NCBI GenBank assembly: GCA_963839725.1
Contig: CAWIWT010000026.1
Location: forward strand, 152,997-216,996
DNA from: Kumtagia sp963839725
GTDB taxonomy: Bacteria; Pseudomonadota; Alphaproteobacteria; Rhizobiales; Rhizobiaceae
Length of the DNA stretch: 64,000 nt
Direction: 5' to 3'
The notes below the pieces were generated by a model. It saw only the letters and a program-made list of their open reading frames with translations. It did no database searches and was not told the origin of the DNA. Numbering within the stretch: position 1 is the first letter of the stretch; every line of letters starts with the position of its first letter. The position numbers and the translations under genes are program-made. Of the stretch, positions 19,388 to 28,094 are shown piece by piece.

Positions 19388-20524
19388 TCACGATTTAGCG
19401 GCCGTTGTATCGCTCGGAATGGCGTGCCGCCCAGATGTCCCGACAACGCTGCCTCGATCGAACGTAACCGCCTTGACGACTGCGAACACTTGGCGTCGCT
19501 GCGCCAGACCGAGCACTTCCACCGAACGCCGCGTGATGCGCGCGACGAGGCGGTCGCCGCCGCAGTCCAGCGAAACCAGTGCATCGGGTCCTTGGCCCGC
19601 CGAAATGCTGATGATCGTACCGGCAAGCACATTCAGCGCGCTGATGCCGGTTGGCCGCTCGAGCGCTAGCATGACGTCACGGGCACGGATGCGCGCCCGC
19701 ACCGTCGAGCCCGCGGGCGCATCAATGCCCGGCAGCCGCCATTCCCCGCCGGCCGAGCGCAGTACCGACAGGCCGTAGCCGTCATCCTGAAGCGTGATCT
19801 TCAAGCTGACCAGTGCTCCCGCTTCACTACGTTCCTCCTCGGAGAGCAAATCAAACCGCATGAGAATATCGTCGGCGGGGCCACTGGCAGCGACCTTGCC
19901 GTCGGCCAACACCACCACATCCGTCGCCAGCCGGGAAACCTCGGCAACGGAATGGCTTACATAGACAATCGGAATCTTTGTCTCATCCCGCAGGCGCTCG
20001 ATATAGGGCAGAATTTCCGCCTTGCGCGCATCGTCTAGCGAGGCGAGCGGCTCGTCCATCAGGATCAGCCTGGGGCTGGCGATCAGTGCCCGCCCGATCG
20101 CCACCCGCTGCTTTTCCCCGCCGGAAAGCGACGCTGGCTTGCGCGCCAGCAGATGGCCGATGCCGAGCAGGTCGACCACGCCGGAGAAGTCGGCATAACG
20201 CTCCGCGGCAGGTGTGAAAAACCGGCCATAGGCGAGATTCTGGCTGACGGTCAGATGCGGGAACAGTCGCGCGTCCTGGAATACATAGCCAATCCGGCGC
20301 TTGTATTTTGGCACGAAGACGCGCGCCTGCGTGTCGGCCAGAACACTGCCGTCGACCGCAACCCGGCCGTCGTCGGGCCGGATCAGCCCGGCGATGATAT
20401 TGACCAGCGATGTCTTACCCGATCCCGACGGCCCGAAAAGCGCGGTCAGCCGGCCGCTGCTCTCGAAAGCCGCGTCGAGCCGAAACTCGCCTTGCCGGTG
20501 GCGTGCCCGGACCGACAGCGTCAT
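19388..20524 (-). CDS. modC: molybdate ABC transporter ATP-binding protein
   Basis: 378 residues. The ATPase domain has Walker A FGPSGSGKTSLVNIIAG, signature LSGGEKQRVAIGRALIA and Walker B LILMDEPLASLDD. The C-terminal TOBE/Mop domain (ARIRARDVMLAL...ISALNVLAGTI) is diagnostic of ModC. It energises molybdate uptake with ModA and ModB. It overlaps modB by 4 bp (ATGA). Confidence 0.95.
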   Translation of the reverse strand: MTLSVRARHRQGEFRLDAAFESSGRLTALFGPSGSGKTSLVNIIAGLIRPDDGRVAVDGSVLADTQARVFVPKYKRRIGYVFQDARLFPHLTVSQNLAYGRFFTPAAERYADFSGVVDLLGIGHLLARKPASLSGGEKQRVAIGRALIASPRLILMDEPLASLDDARKAEILPYIERLRDETKIPIVYVSHSVAEVSRLATDVVVLADGKVAASGPADDILMRFDLLSEEERSEAGALVSLKITLQDDGYGLSVLRSAGGEWRLPGIDAPAGSTVRARIRARDVMLALERPTGISALNVLAGTIISISAGQGPDALVSLDCGGDRLVARITRRSVEVLGLAQRRQVFAVVKAVTFDRGSVVGTSGRHAIPSDTTAAKS

Positions 20525-21222
20525 TCGATCTCAAAGCTCCGGTGGGCACGCCGCGCGAGCACCTCGGAGGCGACCAGCGCGATCATGGCGATGACGATCG
20601 ACACCAGCGTCAGCCGAAGCGCGCCAAGTTCGCCGCCAGGCACCTGCGTGAAAGTGTAGATGGCCGACGGCAGCGTCTGCGTCTCGCCCGGAATGTTGGA
20701 GACGAAGGTGATTGTCGCACCGAACTCGCCCATAGCCTTGGCGAAGCACAGGATCATGCCGGCGATGATGCCGGGCGCGATCAGCGGCAGTGTCACGGTG
20801 GCAAACACCCAGGCCGGGCTGGCGCCAAGCGTGCCGGCGGCTGCCTCGAGCTTGCGGTCTACGGACTCCACCGACAGCCGGATCGCCCGTACCATCAGCG
20901 GGAAGGCCATGACACCACAGGCAAGAGCCGCCCCGGTCCAGCGGAACGAAAAAACGATGCCGAAATACTCGGCGAGAAACGCCCCGACCGGCCCGCGCTT
21001 GCCGAAGGTCAGCAGCAGGAGATAGCCGGTGACGACCGGCGGCAGGATCAGCGGCAGGTGGACGATGCCATTGAGTACCGACTTCCCCCAGAAATCCTTG
21101 CGGGCAAGCAGATAGGCGATCGCGATGCCAAACGGCAGGGCGACCACGGTCGCCCATATCGAGACCTTTATGGAGAGCCGGACCGCATTCCACTCATCCG
21201 GACTGAGGTCCAGCCACTCCAT
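20521..21222 (-). CDS. modB: molybdate ABC transporter permease
   Basis: 233 residues, five or six membrane helices. The permease EAA-type loop is AAGTLGASPAWVFATVTLPL, and FAKAMGEFGATITFVSNIPG is characteristic of ModB. The start is separated from modA by 265 bp containing a repeat, whereas mod genes are normally closely packed. It overlaps modC. Confidence 0.95.
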   Translation of the reverse strand: MEWLDLSPDEWNAVRLSIKVSIWATVVALPFGIAIAYLLARKDFWGKSVLNGIVHLPLILPPVVTGYLLLLTFGKRGPVGAFLAEYFGIVFSFRWTGAALACGVMAFPLMVRAIRLSVESVDRKLEAAAGTLGASPAWVFATVTLPLIAPGIIAGMILCFAKAMGEFGATITFVSNIPGETQTLPSAIYTFTQVPGGELGALRLTLVSIVIAMIALVASEVLARRAHRSFEIE

Positions 21223-21254
21223 TGGCTAGCCTTGGACACTGATGCGCGCCGGCA

Positions 21255-21470
21255 TCTCTGTTTCGTCATCCCGGCCAAGGAAGCGAAGCGACCACGAGCC
21301 GGGATCCATTCCGAAAGGCTTCAGGCATTTTTGCTGATGCAAGAAAGCAACGTGGCGATCCAACGGAATGGATTCCGGAAAGGCTTTCTCCGCAGCACCT
21401 CGAAAACCTTCCAGGATGAACCTGGGACGCTCGGCGCCAATCATCACCGTGTTGAGACGCCAGGTGTCCA
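21255..21470. repeat. dispersed alphaproteobacterial repeat inside the mod operon
   Basis: The 265-bp gap between modA and modB contains CGTCATCCCGGCCAAG and CGAGCCGGGATCCATTCC, the widespread palindromic signature of many rhizobial genomes, followed by an inverted partner GGAATGGATTCCGG. No credible gene is present; an 81-codon open frame here is the repeat read through. Confidence 0.65.
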
Positions 21471-21487
21471 TACCAGTTTGGAGAGTC

Positions 21488-22291
21488 CTAGTTCGAATTA
21501 GGCGCCACCAATACCTTGAAACCCTGCTCTTCGAAAAGCGCCTTGGCTTTCGCCGATTGCAGGCACTTCAGGAAAGCCGGTGTATCGTCATCCTTTGAGC
21601 TTGCTGTCTGCGCCACCGGGTAGACGATCGGCTTGTGCGAATCCGCCGGGAAGGTGCCGATGATCTTGACCTTCTTTTCGGCTGCGGCATCGGTCTTGTA
21701 GACGATGCCGAGCGGGGCCTCACCGGTCGAAACCAGAGCAAGCGCCGCGCGCGCATTCTCGGCTTGCGCCACCTTGCCCTCGACCGACCCCCAGACGCCG
21801 AGCGTCTGCAATGCCGACTTGCCATATTTGCCGGCCGGCACGGAATCGACATTGGCCATCGCCAGCCTGCCGTCGCCAAGCAGTTTTGCGAGGTCGAAAT
21901 TCGGAGCGATTTCCGTGGCCGCCGCTGAATCCGCCGGCGCCACCAGCACGATGTTGTTGCCGAGCAGCTGCGTTTCGGTGTCCTTTTTCACCAGGTTCTT
22001 GTCGGACAGATAGGCCATCCAATCCAGATCGGCGGAAAAGAACACATCCGCCGGCGCGCCTTCCTCGATCTGCTTGGCGAGCGCCGAGCTGGCGGCGTAG
22101 GAGATCGTCGCCTTTTCGCCGACGTCCGCCTCGCAGGCGCCATTAATGTTGTCGAGCGCGTTCTTCAGACTGGCAGCGGCGAACACGGTCAGCGTTTCTT
22201 CCGCCAGTGCAATGGGCATCGATGCCGCCAGCAAAGCGGCTATCCCACCCGTCGCGGCAAGCAGCCGCAATCCCAAACCGTTGCGTTTCAT
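21488..22291 (-). CDS. modA: molybdate ABC transporter substrate-binding protein
   Basis: 267 residues from the ATG at 22291 (MKRNGLGLRLLAATGGIAAL), with GGGAG about 9 nt upstream. A signal peptide ends near PIALAEE. The ModA family shows LTVFAAASLKNALDNI, ISYAASSALAKQIEEGAPAD and VFFSADLDWMAYL. It captures molybdate or tungstate in the periplasm. A single Cys pair (GACEAD, FLKCLQS) could form a disulfide. First gene of modABC. Confidence 0.95.
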   Translation of the reverse strand: MKRNGLGLRLLAATGGIAALLAASMPIALAEETLTVFAAASLKNALDNINGACEADVGEKATISYAASSALAKQIEEGAPADVFFSADLDWMAYLSDKNLVKKDTETQLLGNNIVLVAPADSAAATEIAPNFDLAKLLGDGRLAMANVDSVPAGKYGKSALQTLGVWGSVEGKVAQAENARAALALVSTGEAPLGIVYKTDAAAEKKVKIIGTFPADSHKPIVYPVAQTASSKDDDTPAFLKCLQSAKAKALFEEQGFKVLVAPNSN

Positions 22292-22696
22292 TGTGGCGAA
22301 CACTCCCTGACTGACAACTTCCCCGCCGCCCATGCGCGGCGACAATTTCCCTGACCGATGTATCCAGTCAAACATAACAATGGAAGGCTTTGCAACCGGA
22401 TGTGCAGAGAACCACCAATATTTCCGACAACCATCCAGCGATTCTGGATCACGGATAACACCATTCGGATATAACACTGTCGCTGCTCCCTGGCGCGGAG
22501 AGTTTTCTGCATTGCATCGCTGGCGGGTCGCGCATCGTCGTGCGCGTGGCTGGACGCGCACTGGCGCAATCCGGCGCCCGGCTCGCAGTCGCGGTGATGT
22601 CTCGAAGCTGCACTGGTTCAACGAGGCGGGCAAGCGTATCTGACGTCTTGCCGAAACAGACGGTGCATCGCAAAAGGGCGGCAACGCTGCAAGAGG
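22292..22696. other. divergent intergenic region modA / P1 peptidase
   Basis: 405 bp with no convincing gene. It must hold the promoters of modA (minus strand) and of the peptidase gene (plus strand). TA-rich patches (CATAACAATGG near 22375, CGGATATAACACTG near 22455) could belong to a molybdate-responsive operator, but no clear ModE dyad is present. Confidence 0.4.
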
Positions 22697-23824
22697 ATGC
22701 CCCGAATGACCGTCGCCGAACACCGCCGCACGCCTTCCGGCAAGGTGCGCGCCCGCCATTTCTCGATCCCCTTCGAAGGCACGCCGGGCCGCCTGAACGC
22801 CATAACCGACGTGCCAGGTGTGTCTGTCGGCTACACGACGCTGATCTCCGGCGATGGACCGCTGACGGTAGGCGTCGGTCCGGTTCGCACCGGCGTCACA
22901 GCGATCCTGCCGCGCCCCAGGCCCGATCTGGCAACGCCGGTCTTCGCCGGCATCTTCCGCCAGAACGGTGACGGCGAACTCACCGGCTCGCATCTGATCG
23001 AAGAGCTTGGCGCGTTCAATTTCCCGCTGACGATCACCAACACGCACTCCTGCGGCGTGGCGCGCGACGGCACGTTGCGGTGGATGCAGAAGGTCCTGCC
23101 AGCCGCGCTTGATGGTGCATGGGCGCTGCCGGTTTCCGGCGAGACGTATGACGGTTTCCTCAGCGACATCAACGGCCACCACCTGACCTTTGACCATGTC
23201 GCGGCGGCGCTGGACAACGCCACGACCGGTCCGATCGAGGAAGGTAGCGTCGGCGGCGGCACCGGCATGATCACCTTCGGCTTCAAGGCGGGCTGCGGTA
23301 CCGCCTCGCGCCTGGTCGAATGGAATGGCCAGACCTTCACCGTCGGCACCTTCGTCCAGTCAAATTTCGGCGACCGCCACAACCTGACGGTTCGCGGCGT
23401 GAGGCCCAATCTCATGGAACCCGTGATCAAGGAGGGTACGCCGCGCGCCGAGAAAAGCTCGATCATCGCGGTGGTCGCTACCGACGCGCCGTTCATCTCT
23501 CACCAGATGGCGCGGCTGGCGCGGCGCGTTCCGCTCGGCGTGGCGCTGACCGGCGGCTTCGGCTACACCACATCCGGCGACATCTATCTTGCCTTCACGA
23601 CGGCGAATGCTGACGCCGTGCGCGCCGCTTCCGGCGGCTTGTCGAGGGCCGAATACATTCCGGACGTGGACATCAACCGTTTCTTCGACGCAGTGATCCA
23701 GTCTATCGAGGAAGCCATACTCAACGCATTGATTGCCAACGAAGGCATGACCGGCCGCGACGGTAATTTTGTCCCAGCCTTGCCAAGAAGCTGGCTCGAA
23801 AAGGCGTTCCCACCAGTGCCTTGA
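22697..23824 (+). CDS. P1 family peptidase (DmpA-like)
   Basis: 375 residues. DmpA/BapA-type N-terminal-nucleophile peptidases self-cleave and act as aminopeptidases or on beta-peptides. Family marks are NAITDVPGVSVGYTTL, TGSHLIEELGAFNFPLTITN, GSVGGGTGMITFGFKAG and the processing/nucleophile region RAEKSSIIAVVATDAPF. A second ATG three codons in (22706) is an alternative start. It converges with the PanB-superfamily gene after a 174-bp spacer with no gene. Confidence 0.9.
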   Translation: MPRMTVAEHRRTPSGKVRARHFSIPFEGTPGRLNAITDVPGVSVGYTTLISGDGPLTVGVGPVRTGVTAILPRPRPDLATPVFAGIFRQNGDGELTGSHLIEELGAFNFPLTITNTHSCGVARDGTLRWMQKVLPAALDGAWALPVSGETYDGFLSDINGHHLTFDHVAAALDNATTGPIEEGSVGGGTGMITFGFKAGCGTASRLVEWNGQTFTVGTFVQSNFGDRHNLTVRGVRPNLMEPVIKEGTPRAEKSSIIAVVATDAPFISHQMARLARRVPLGVALTGGFGYTTSGDIYLAFTTANADAVRAASGGLSRAEYIPDVDINRFFDAVIQSIEEAILNALIANEGMTGRDGNFVPALPRSWLEKAFPPVP

Positions 23825-23998
23825 GGGCGAAAGGAAGCTCTGAACCGGCTGCTATATTTCAGTCCAACACCCCTCGGGCGCTTCTTTTCTCAATTCAGCG
23901 AAACTCCAGCGTTGGCGATTGATGCTGAGATTGCTACGGCGTCAGCACAGCGCCGTTCGGATCGGCGAAATCCTGGATCGGCGCGGGCGCTGCGCCGC

Positions 23999-24802
23999 TC
24001 AGGAGGCCTTGTCGACCTTCTTCAGGAAAGACTTGAGCTCCTTCGAGTCCATTCGGACGATGTGCTTTTCTTCGGGATACGCCTTGCTGTTGACGTCCGC
24101 AACATATTCGGAGAACGCCGCGATGCGCTCGGCCTGCAGCCGGTCATATTCTGCGGCGAAATTGCGATAGACCTTGGAATGGCGTGGCATATGCCCCCGG
24201 TTCTGACCGAGAATATCCTCGGCGAACAAATATTGCGCATCGCAGCCGGTGCCCGCGCCCATCGACAGCATGATCAGCGATGTGCGCTCCGAGATTGCCT
24301 GCGCCACCTCGACCGGCACCACCTCGATCTCGGCGCCGATCGCGCCCGCCGCCTCGTACTTCTTGACTGCTTCGAAAATCTCAAAGGCGGTTTCGGCCGT
24401 CTTGCCGACGGCCTTGAACCCACCGGTCCAAGTGGCGCGCGACGGGATCAACCCGACATGGCCGATGACTGGAATATTGTCATCGGCCATGCGTTTGACG
24501 GTTGCGTAGCCGGCGCTGCAATAGACGGCATCGGCGCCGGCCTTGTAGAGACGGAACGCCCAGCGGACAAAATCGTCCGCCGTGCCGATCTCATAGAAAT
24601 TGTCGCCCGGCATGGAGAAAAGGCTGGGTGCGGCATCGCGGTATTGCGGATTGAGCATCAGCTCCGGCGGAATCGAGACAATATCGACGCCGGCGCGCTC
24701 CGCCGCCTCCGCTTCCTGCAGCGTCATGACGCGCAGCATGGTAAGCTGCCGCTTGCCTTTCATGGCGCGAAGGTCCGCGACTGTAGGTCTCTTCCGGCTC
24801 AT
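23999..24802 (-). CDS. PanB/PEP-mutase superfamily enzyme (ketopantoate hydroxymethyltransferase-like)
   Basis: 267 residues. The TIM-barrel shows LRVMTLQEAEAAERAGVD, the segment ADAVYCSAGYATVKRMAD, IPVIGHVGLIPSRATWTGGF and AGAIGAEIEVVPVEVAQAI, all matching the PanB pattern. The usual PanB pairing with panC is absent, and the gene lies next to the Rieske/desaturase genes on the same strand. A bona fide pantothenate role is therefore doubtful, and a C-C-bond enzyme in the nearby catabolic cluster is possible. GGGGAA precedes the ATG. Confidence 0.75.
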   Translation of the reverse strand: MSRKRPTVADLRAMKGKRQLTMLRVMTLQEAEAAERAGVDIVSIPPELMLNPQYRDAAPSLFSMPGDNFYEIGTADDFVRWAFRLYKAGADAVYCSAGYATVKRMADDNIPVIGHVGLIPSRATWTGGFKAVGKTAETAFEIFEAVKKYEAAGAIGAEIEVVPVEVAQAISERTSLIMLSMGAGTGCDAQYLFAEDILGQNRGHMPRHSKVYRNFAAEYDRLQAERIAAFSEYVADVNSKAYPEEKHIVRMDSKELKSFLKKVDKAS

Positions 24803-24837
24803 CGATTGAATTCCCCTATTAACTGTTGCAAGAATAC

Positions 24838-24968
24838 CACCCCCTCACCGGCCCTCCGGACCACCTCTCCCCAGAGGGGAGAGGAAATCCCGAGCTGGAT
24901 AAGCGCGGGCGGTGCCACAGCGTTCCTCTCCCCTCTGGGGAGAAGTGACCCGGAGGGCCGGTGGGGGG
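24838..24968. repeat. long intergenic palindrome (family B)
   Basis: CACCGGCCCTCCGG / CCGGAGGGCCGGTG form the outer arms and CTCTCCCCAGAGGGGAGAGG / CCTCTCCCCTCTGGGGAG the inner arms, about 125 bp in all. The element lies between the PanB-like gene and the Rieske gene and could separate their transcripts. Confidence 0.75.
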
Positions 24969-25000
24969 TGCCAAATACGCCGAGGCTTGCGACCCAGGCC

Positions 25001-25312
25001 TTAGATCTGAACGAGAACCTTCCCCCCTTCCACCTTCACCGGATAGGTCTGCAGGTTGACGCAGACGGGCGCACCCTTGGCCTGGCCGGTCTTGTAGTTG
25101 AAGCGGCCGTTATGCTTCGGGCATTCGATGATGTCGTCCATCACCAGCCCGCCCGCCAGATGCACCTTTTCATGCGTGCACAGGCCATCCGTGGCGAAAA
25201 ACTCGTCGTCGGGCGAGCGGTAGATCGCGAAGGTACGTCCTCCATGATCGAATCGGATCACGTCTTCCTCGTCGACATCATCCGCGCCACAGGCCACTAC
25301 CCAATCCGCCAT
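25001..25312 (-). CDS. MocE-like Rieske [2Fe-2S] ferredoxin
   Basis: 103 residues from the ATG at 25312 (MADWVVACGADDV). The Rieske cluster motif is complete: CTHEKVHLAGG and CPKHNGRFNY (CxH...CxxH). MocE is the ferredoxin component of the rhizopine-degrading oxygenase described in Sinorhizobium. It should feed electrons to the desaturase-like oxygenase encoded 187 bp upstream. No ferredoxin reductase gene (mocF-type) is visible in the window. Confidence 0.88.
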   Translation of the reverse strand: MADWVVACGADDVDEEDVIRFDHGGRTFAIYRSPDDEFFATDGLCTHEKVHLAGGLVMDDIIECPKHNGRFNYKTGQAKGAPVCVNLQTYPVKVEGGKVLVQI

Positions 25313-25498
25313 GCCAATCTCCAATTTCGGTCAATGCAATCTGCTCGATGCGAGCCGCCTGTCATGGAAACTCGCTCCTGCGAACCGCATGGCGGATGCT
25401 TTCGTGAACCGGAACGGAGCGCACTTTGGATACGTGGGCATCGGAAGCGGAGTAAGCGCCGCAATACGGCCGTGGGAGTAGAGTTTCCGGGCAGGCGG

Positions 25499-26599
25499 TC
25501 ATTCCGCCGCGGCTCCTACACCCATCGAATGGAACTCCTCGCGATAAGGCCGCGCCGTTGGCGGCAACTCGCGGCGGAGGTAAAAATCCTCATATTTCAG
25601 CTGCTTGAGCAGTACTGGCCACACCTCGCGATAGGCGTGCCACATCGATGGGTTCGGCTCTGGCAAATCATGTTTGATCAGCTCGTGCAGCTTCGGCAGC
25701 GCATGATACGGCACCATCGGGTACATGTGGTGTTCGACATGGTAGTTCATGTTCCAGTAAATGAACCGGCTAATCGGGTTCATGTACACCGTACGGGAGT
25801 TGAGCCGATGGTCGACTACGTTGTCGGCAAGGCCGATGTGCTGCAGCAGGCCGGTCAGCACCATGTGCCACATGCCGTAGAGGCGCGGCACGCCGATGAG
25901 CATCACCGGTAGCCATGAATGCAAGTAAAGCGCCAGCGCAATCGTCGCGACATAGATTGCGATGTGCCAGCGCGCGGCGATGATCGCCTTGTGCTGCTCC
26001 ATCTCCGGAATGAAGCTCTTCTCGTCCGGCGAAAGATTGCCGAAGGCGTTGCGCACCAGCGTCGGCAAGGAAAAGCGGAAGTCCAGAACGCCGATGAAGG
26101 TAAGCGCGGCGCGCAACAGATCCGGCGGACGCATTACCGCGATTTCCGCATCGCGCCCGACAATGATCGTGTCCGTGTGGTGGCGGGCATGGCTCCAGCG
26201 CCAGGTTACCGGATTGCGCATCAGCATGAAGCTCGCGATCTCGTAGATCACGTCGTTCATCCAGCGCGTCTTGAACGCGGTGCCATGACCGCATTCGTGC
26301 CAGCGCGAGTCGCTGGAGGAGCCGTAAAGCACGCCGTAGACGAAGAAGAATGGCACGCACCACCACGTGCCCCAGAAATAGATGGCGCCGGCCGCAGAGA
26401 TCAGAATCGCAGCGATCCAAATGACGGTGTCGCGGATCGCCGGCCCATCGGAGCGCTGCATCAACTCCTTCATGACCTTGCGCGGCACGTCGGAGTGATA
26501 CCACTCGGCTGAAGCCAGCCCGGTTTCGATGGCAATTCGCGTACTTTCGCCGGTAAGGCTGTAGTCGCGCTTTTTCTTTTCGGGGGCGGCCATTGTCAT
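25499..26599 (-). CDS. MocD-like membrane diiron oxygenase/fatty acid desaturase family
   Basis: 366 residues from the ATG at 26599, with GGAGG 5 nt upstream. The three histidine boxes of membrane diiron enzymes are present: HECGHGT, HARHHTD and HVEHH. Membrane segments surround residues 60-110 and 210-250. MocD-type proteins with a Rieske partner are proposed to demethylate the rhizopine 3-O-methyl-scyllo-inosamine. A lipid desaturase is the alternative. Its position with mocE-like and sugar-catabolism genes favours the oxygenase reading. Confidence 0.85.
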   Translation of the reverse strand: MTMAAPEKKKRDYSLTGESTRIAIETGLASAEWYHSDVPRKVMKELMQRSDGPAIRDTVIWIAAILISAAGAIYFWGTWWCVPFFFVYGVLYGSSSDSRWHECGHGTAFKTRWMNDVIYEIASFMLMRNPVTWRWSHARHHTDTIIVGRDAEIAVMRPPDLLRAALTFIGVLDFRFSLPTLVRNAFGNLSPDEKSFIPEMEQHKAIIAARWHIAIYVATIALALYLHSWLPVMLIGVPRLYGMWHMVLTGLLQHIGLADNVVDHRLNSRTVYMNPISRFIYWNMNYHVEHHMYPMVPYHALPKLHELIKHDLPEPNPSMWHAYREVWPVLLKQLKYEDFYLRRELPPTARPYREEFHSMGVGAAAE

Positions 26600-26651
26600 G
26601 GGAACCTCCATCTCCGGCAGTTTGCGTCAATCGTCTCGCTGCGTGGCATTG

Positions 26652-27827
26652 TCAGCGGTCCACCAGCTTTCTGAAATCGCCCGACGGCCGCGGATAATCC
26701 TCGGCCGGCTGGACGGCGATTTCGCGGATGCGTCTTTCCGCCTGCGCGATCTCCGCCGCTCCATCGAGCACCCGGAACGCAGTGGCGTAGGACCGGCTGT
26801 CGCCGTGCTCCAGCCAGATCATCTCGCCCCGCTCGCGAGCAGCCAGATTACCAAGAACATGGTGCGTGGACGGTTCGATGCCAAGGGCATACTGCCCGGC
26901 CTGGAAGTGCTGCCATTCATAGAGGCACGGCAACTGATCCTTTCGCGTGACAACTTCGAAGCCGAGACCGAGACGATCGTTGACGACCGCCACCGGAACC
27001 TCGCCGGCACCATCTGCTGCCGTCTCGTGCTCCCAGACCTGTTCCCTGTAGCCAACCCGCGGAGCCGGAAACGTGCGGTAGCCGACGCCTTGCTTCTCAT
27101 AGTCATCCGCATGCGAGGCCCAGACGACGTCGATGATCGGCGCGATGTAGCGCGAGCCCTCGTCAAGCAGCGGATAACCGACATTGACATGATAAAAGAA
27201 CATATGCGGCGTGCGGTAGAAGCCGTGATTGACCACTCGGTCCTCGAGCCGGATTTCATTGCCGCCGACATCAGCCTCGATGCGGCGGATGAGGTGCAGG
27301 TCCTCACCAAACACTGCCGACTGCTGGACGATGCCCTCGGCCCAAAGGATGCAGCGATCCCCCTCCCAAGTTTCGCCGTAACCGGTCAGCCTCGCGGGAA
27401 TAGTGCTCACCTTGCCATGCAGCGAATGCTTGACCCTTGCCCTTCGCGGGTAAAGGTAGTTGTCGGCAGGCACTTCCTCGGTGCCGAGAATATGGTCGAG
27501 ACCGCAGGTGAGAAGCAGCCCTGAGAACGATCGCGTCCAGGCAATGCCGTCCTCGCCTTCGTCATTGTGAAGGCCTGGGTGGCGGAAGCCTGTCGGTGAG
27601 TGCCAGCCGATCGCCTTACCGTTAAACTCGAATTCCGCAATGTCCATCGCCCGGTCGACCAGCACGGTAAACCGCAGCCCCGATCCCGTGCGAAACTCGA
27701 GCATGCGAACGCCGCGCTCCACTCCGTCGCCAAGCGTCATCAGCCGCACGCCGGCGAACTGCGAAAGCATGCCGGTGCGTTCCGACACCTCGCGGCGCGT
27801 CAGCGTCCTGCCAAAAAGCTTCACCAT
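26652..27827 (-). CDS. DUF4432 family (aldose-1-epimerase-like) protein
   Basis: 391 residues from the ATG at 27827 (MVKLFGRTLTRREVSERTG). The galactose-mutarotase-like fold shows VLVDRAMDIAEFEFNGKAIGW, GLLLTCGLDHI and FYHVNVGYPLLDEGSRYI with a conserved His pair. DUF4432 proteins sit in sugar catabolic clusters and probably interconvert sugar anomers or related acids. The frame extends upstream into the mobile element at 27843, which is not part of the protein. AGGATG precedes the ATG. Confidence 0.85.
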   Translation of the reverse strand: MVKLFGRTLTRREVSERTGMLSQFAGVRLMTLGDGVERGVRMLEFRTGSGLRFTVLVDRAMDIAEFEFNGKAIGWHSPTGFRHPGLHNDEGEDGIAWTRSFSGLLLTCGLDHILGTEEVPADNYLYPRRARVKHSLHGKVSTIPARLTGYGETWEGDRCILWAEGIVQQSAVFGEDLHLIRRIEADVGGNEIRLEDRVVNHGFYRTPHMFFYHVNVGYPLLDEGSRYIAPIIDVVWASHADDYEKQGVGYRTFPAPRVGYREQVWEHETAADGAGEVPVAVVNDRLGLGFEVVTRKDQLPCLYEWQHFQAGQYALGIEPSTHHVLGNLAARERGEMIWLEHGDSRSYATAFRVLDGAAEIAQAERRIREIAVQPAEDYPRPSGDFRKLVDR

Positions 27828-27842
27828 GCGCCGTTCATCCTT

Positions 27843-28094
27843 AGAGCACTGTCCGACCAGATTGAACCATTCTGCCGGCGATGGTTCGGGCCAAGGTCGA
27901 GGACTTCGTCGAATGTCCGTGCTGGTGGTACGGACGAGACGATGGCCGAAGGATTTGGCCCGAACCGGCCCGGCCCTTCGGGTTTGCGTTTGACGGACTT
28001 GGCCGATGTACCACATCGACCTGCGCCGCCCTCCTGGCGGTTCATCACGCCAAGCGACAAACAGAATGATTTCAATCTGGTCGGACATCGCTCT
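27843..28094. mobile_element. MITE-like element, copy 1
   Basis: 252 bp bounded by near-identical terminal inverted repeats of about 32 bp: left 27843-27874 with GTCCGACCAGATTGAA, right 28062-28094. The interior is palindromic and shares blocks with copy 2, such as GGCCGAAGGATTTG and a GTAC-centred hairpin. No transposase is encoded, so mobilisation would be in trans. Its right end overlaps the last two bases of the ATPase stop codon. Open frames inside are translations of the repeat. Confidence 0.7.

Noticed and set aside
21226..21471. Minus-strand open frame of 81 codons between modA and modB
   Set aside because: It is translation of the dispersed repeat, with no ribosome binding site.
22292..22480. 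ModE-type molybdate operator upstream of modA
   Set aside because: TA-rich patches exist but no convincing dyad of the right spacing.
21488..23197. A 569-residue protein joined to modA
   Set aside because: The extension is antisense to the peptidase gene; the signal peptide begins at 22291.
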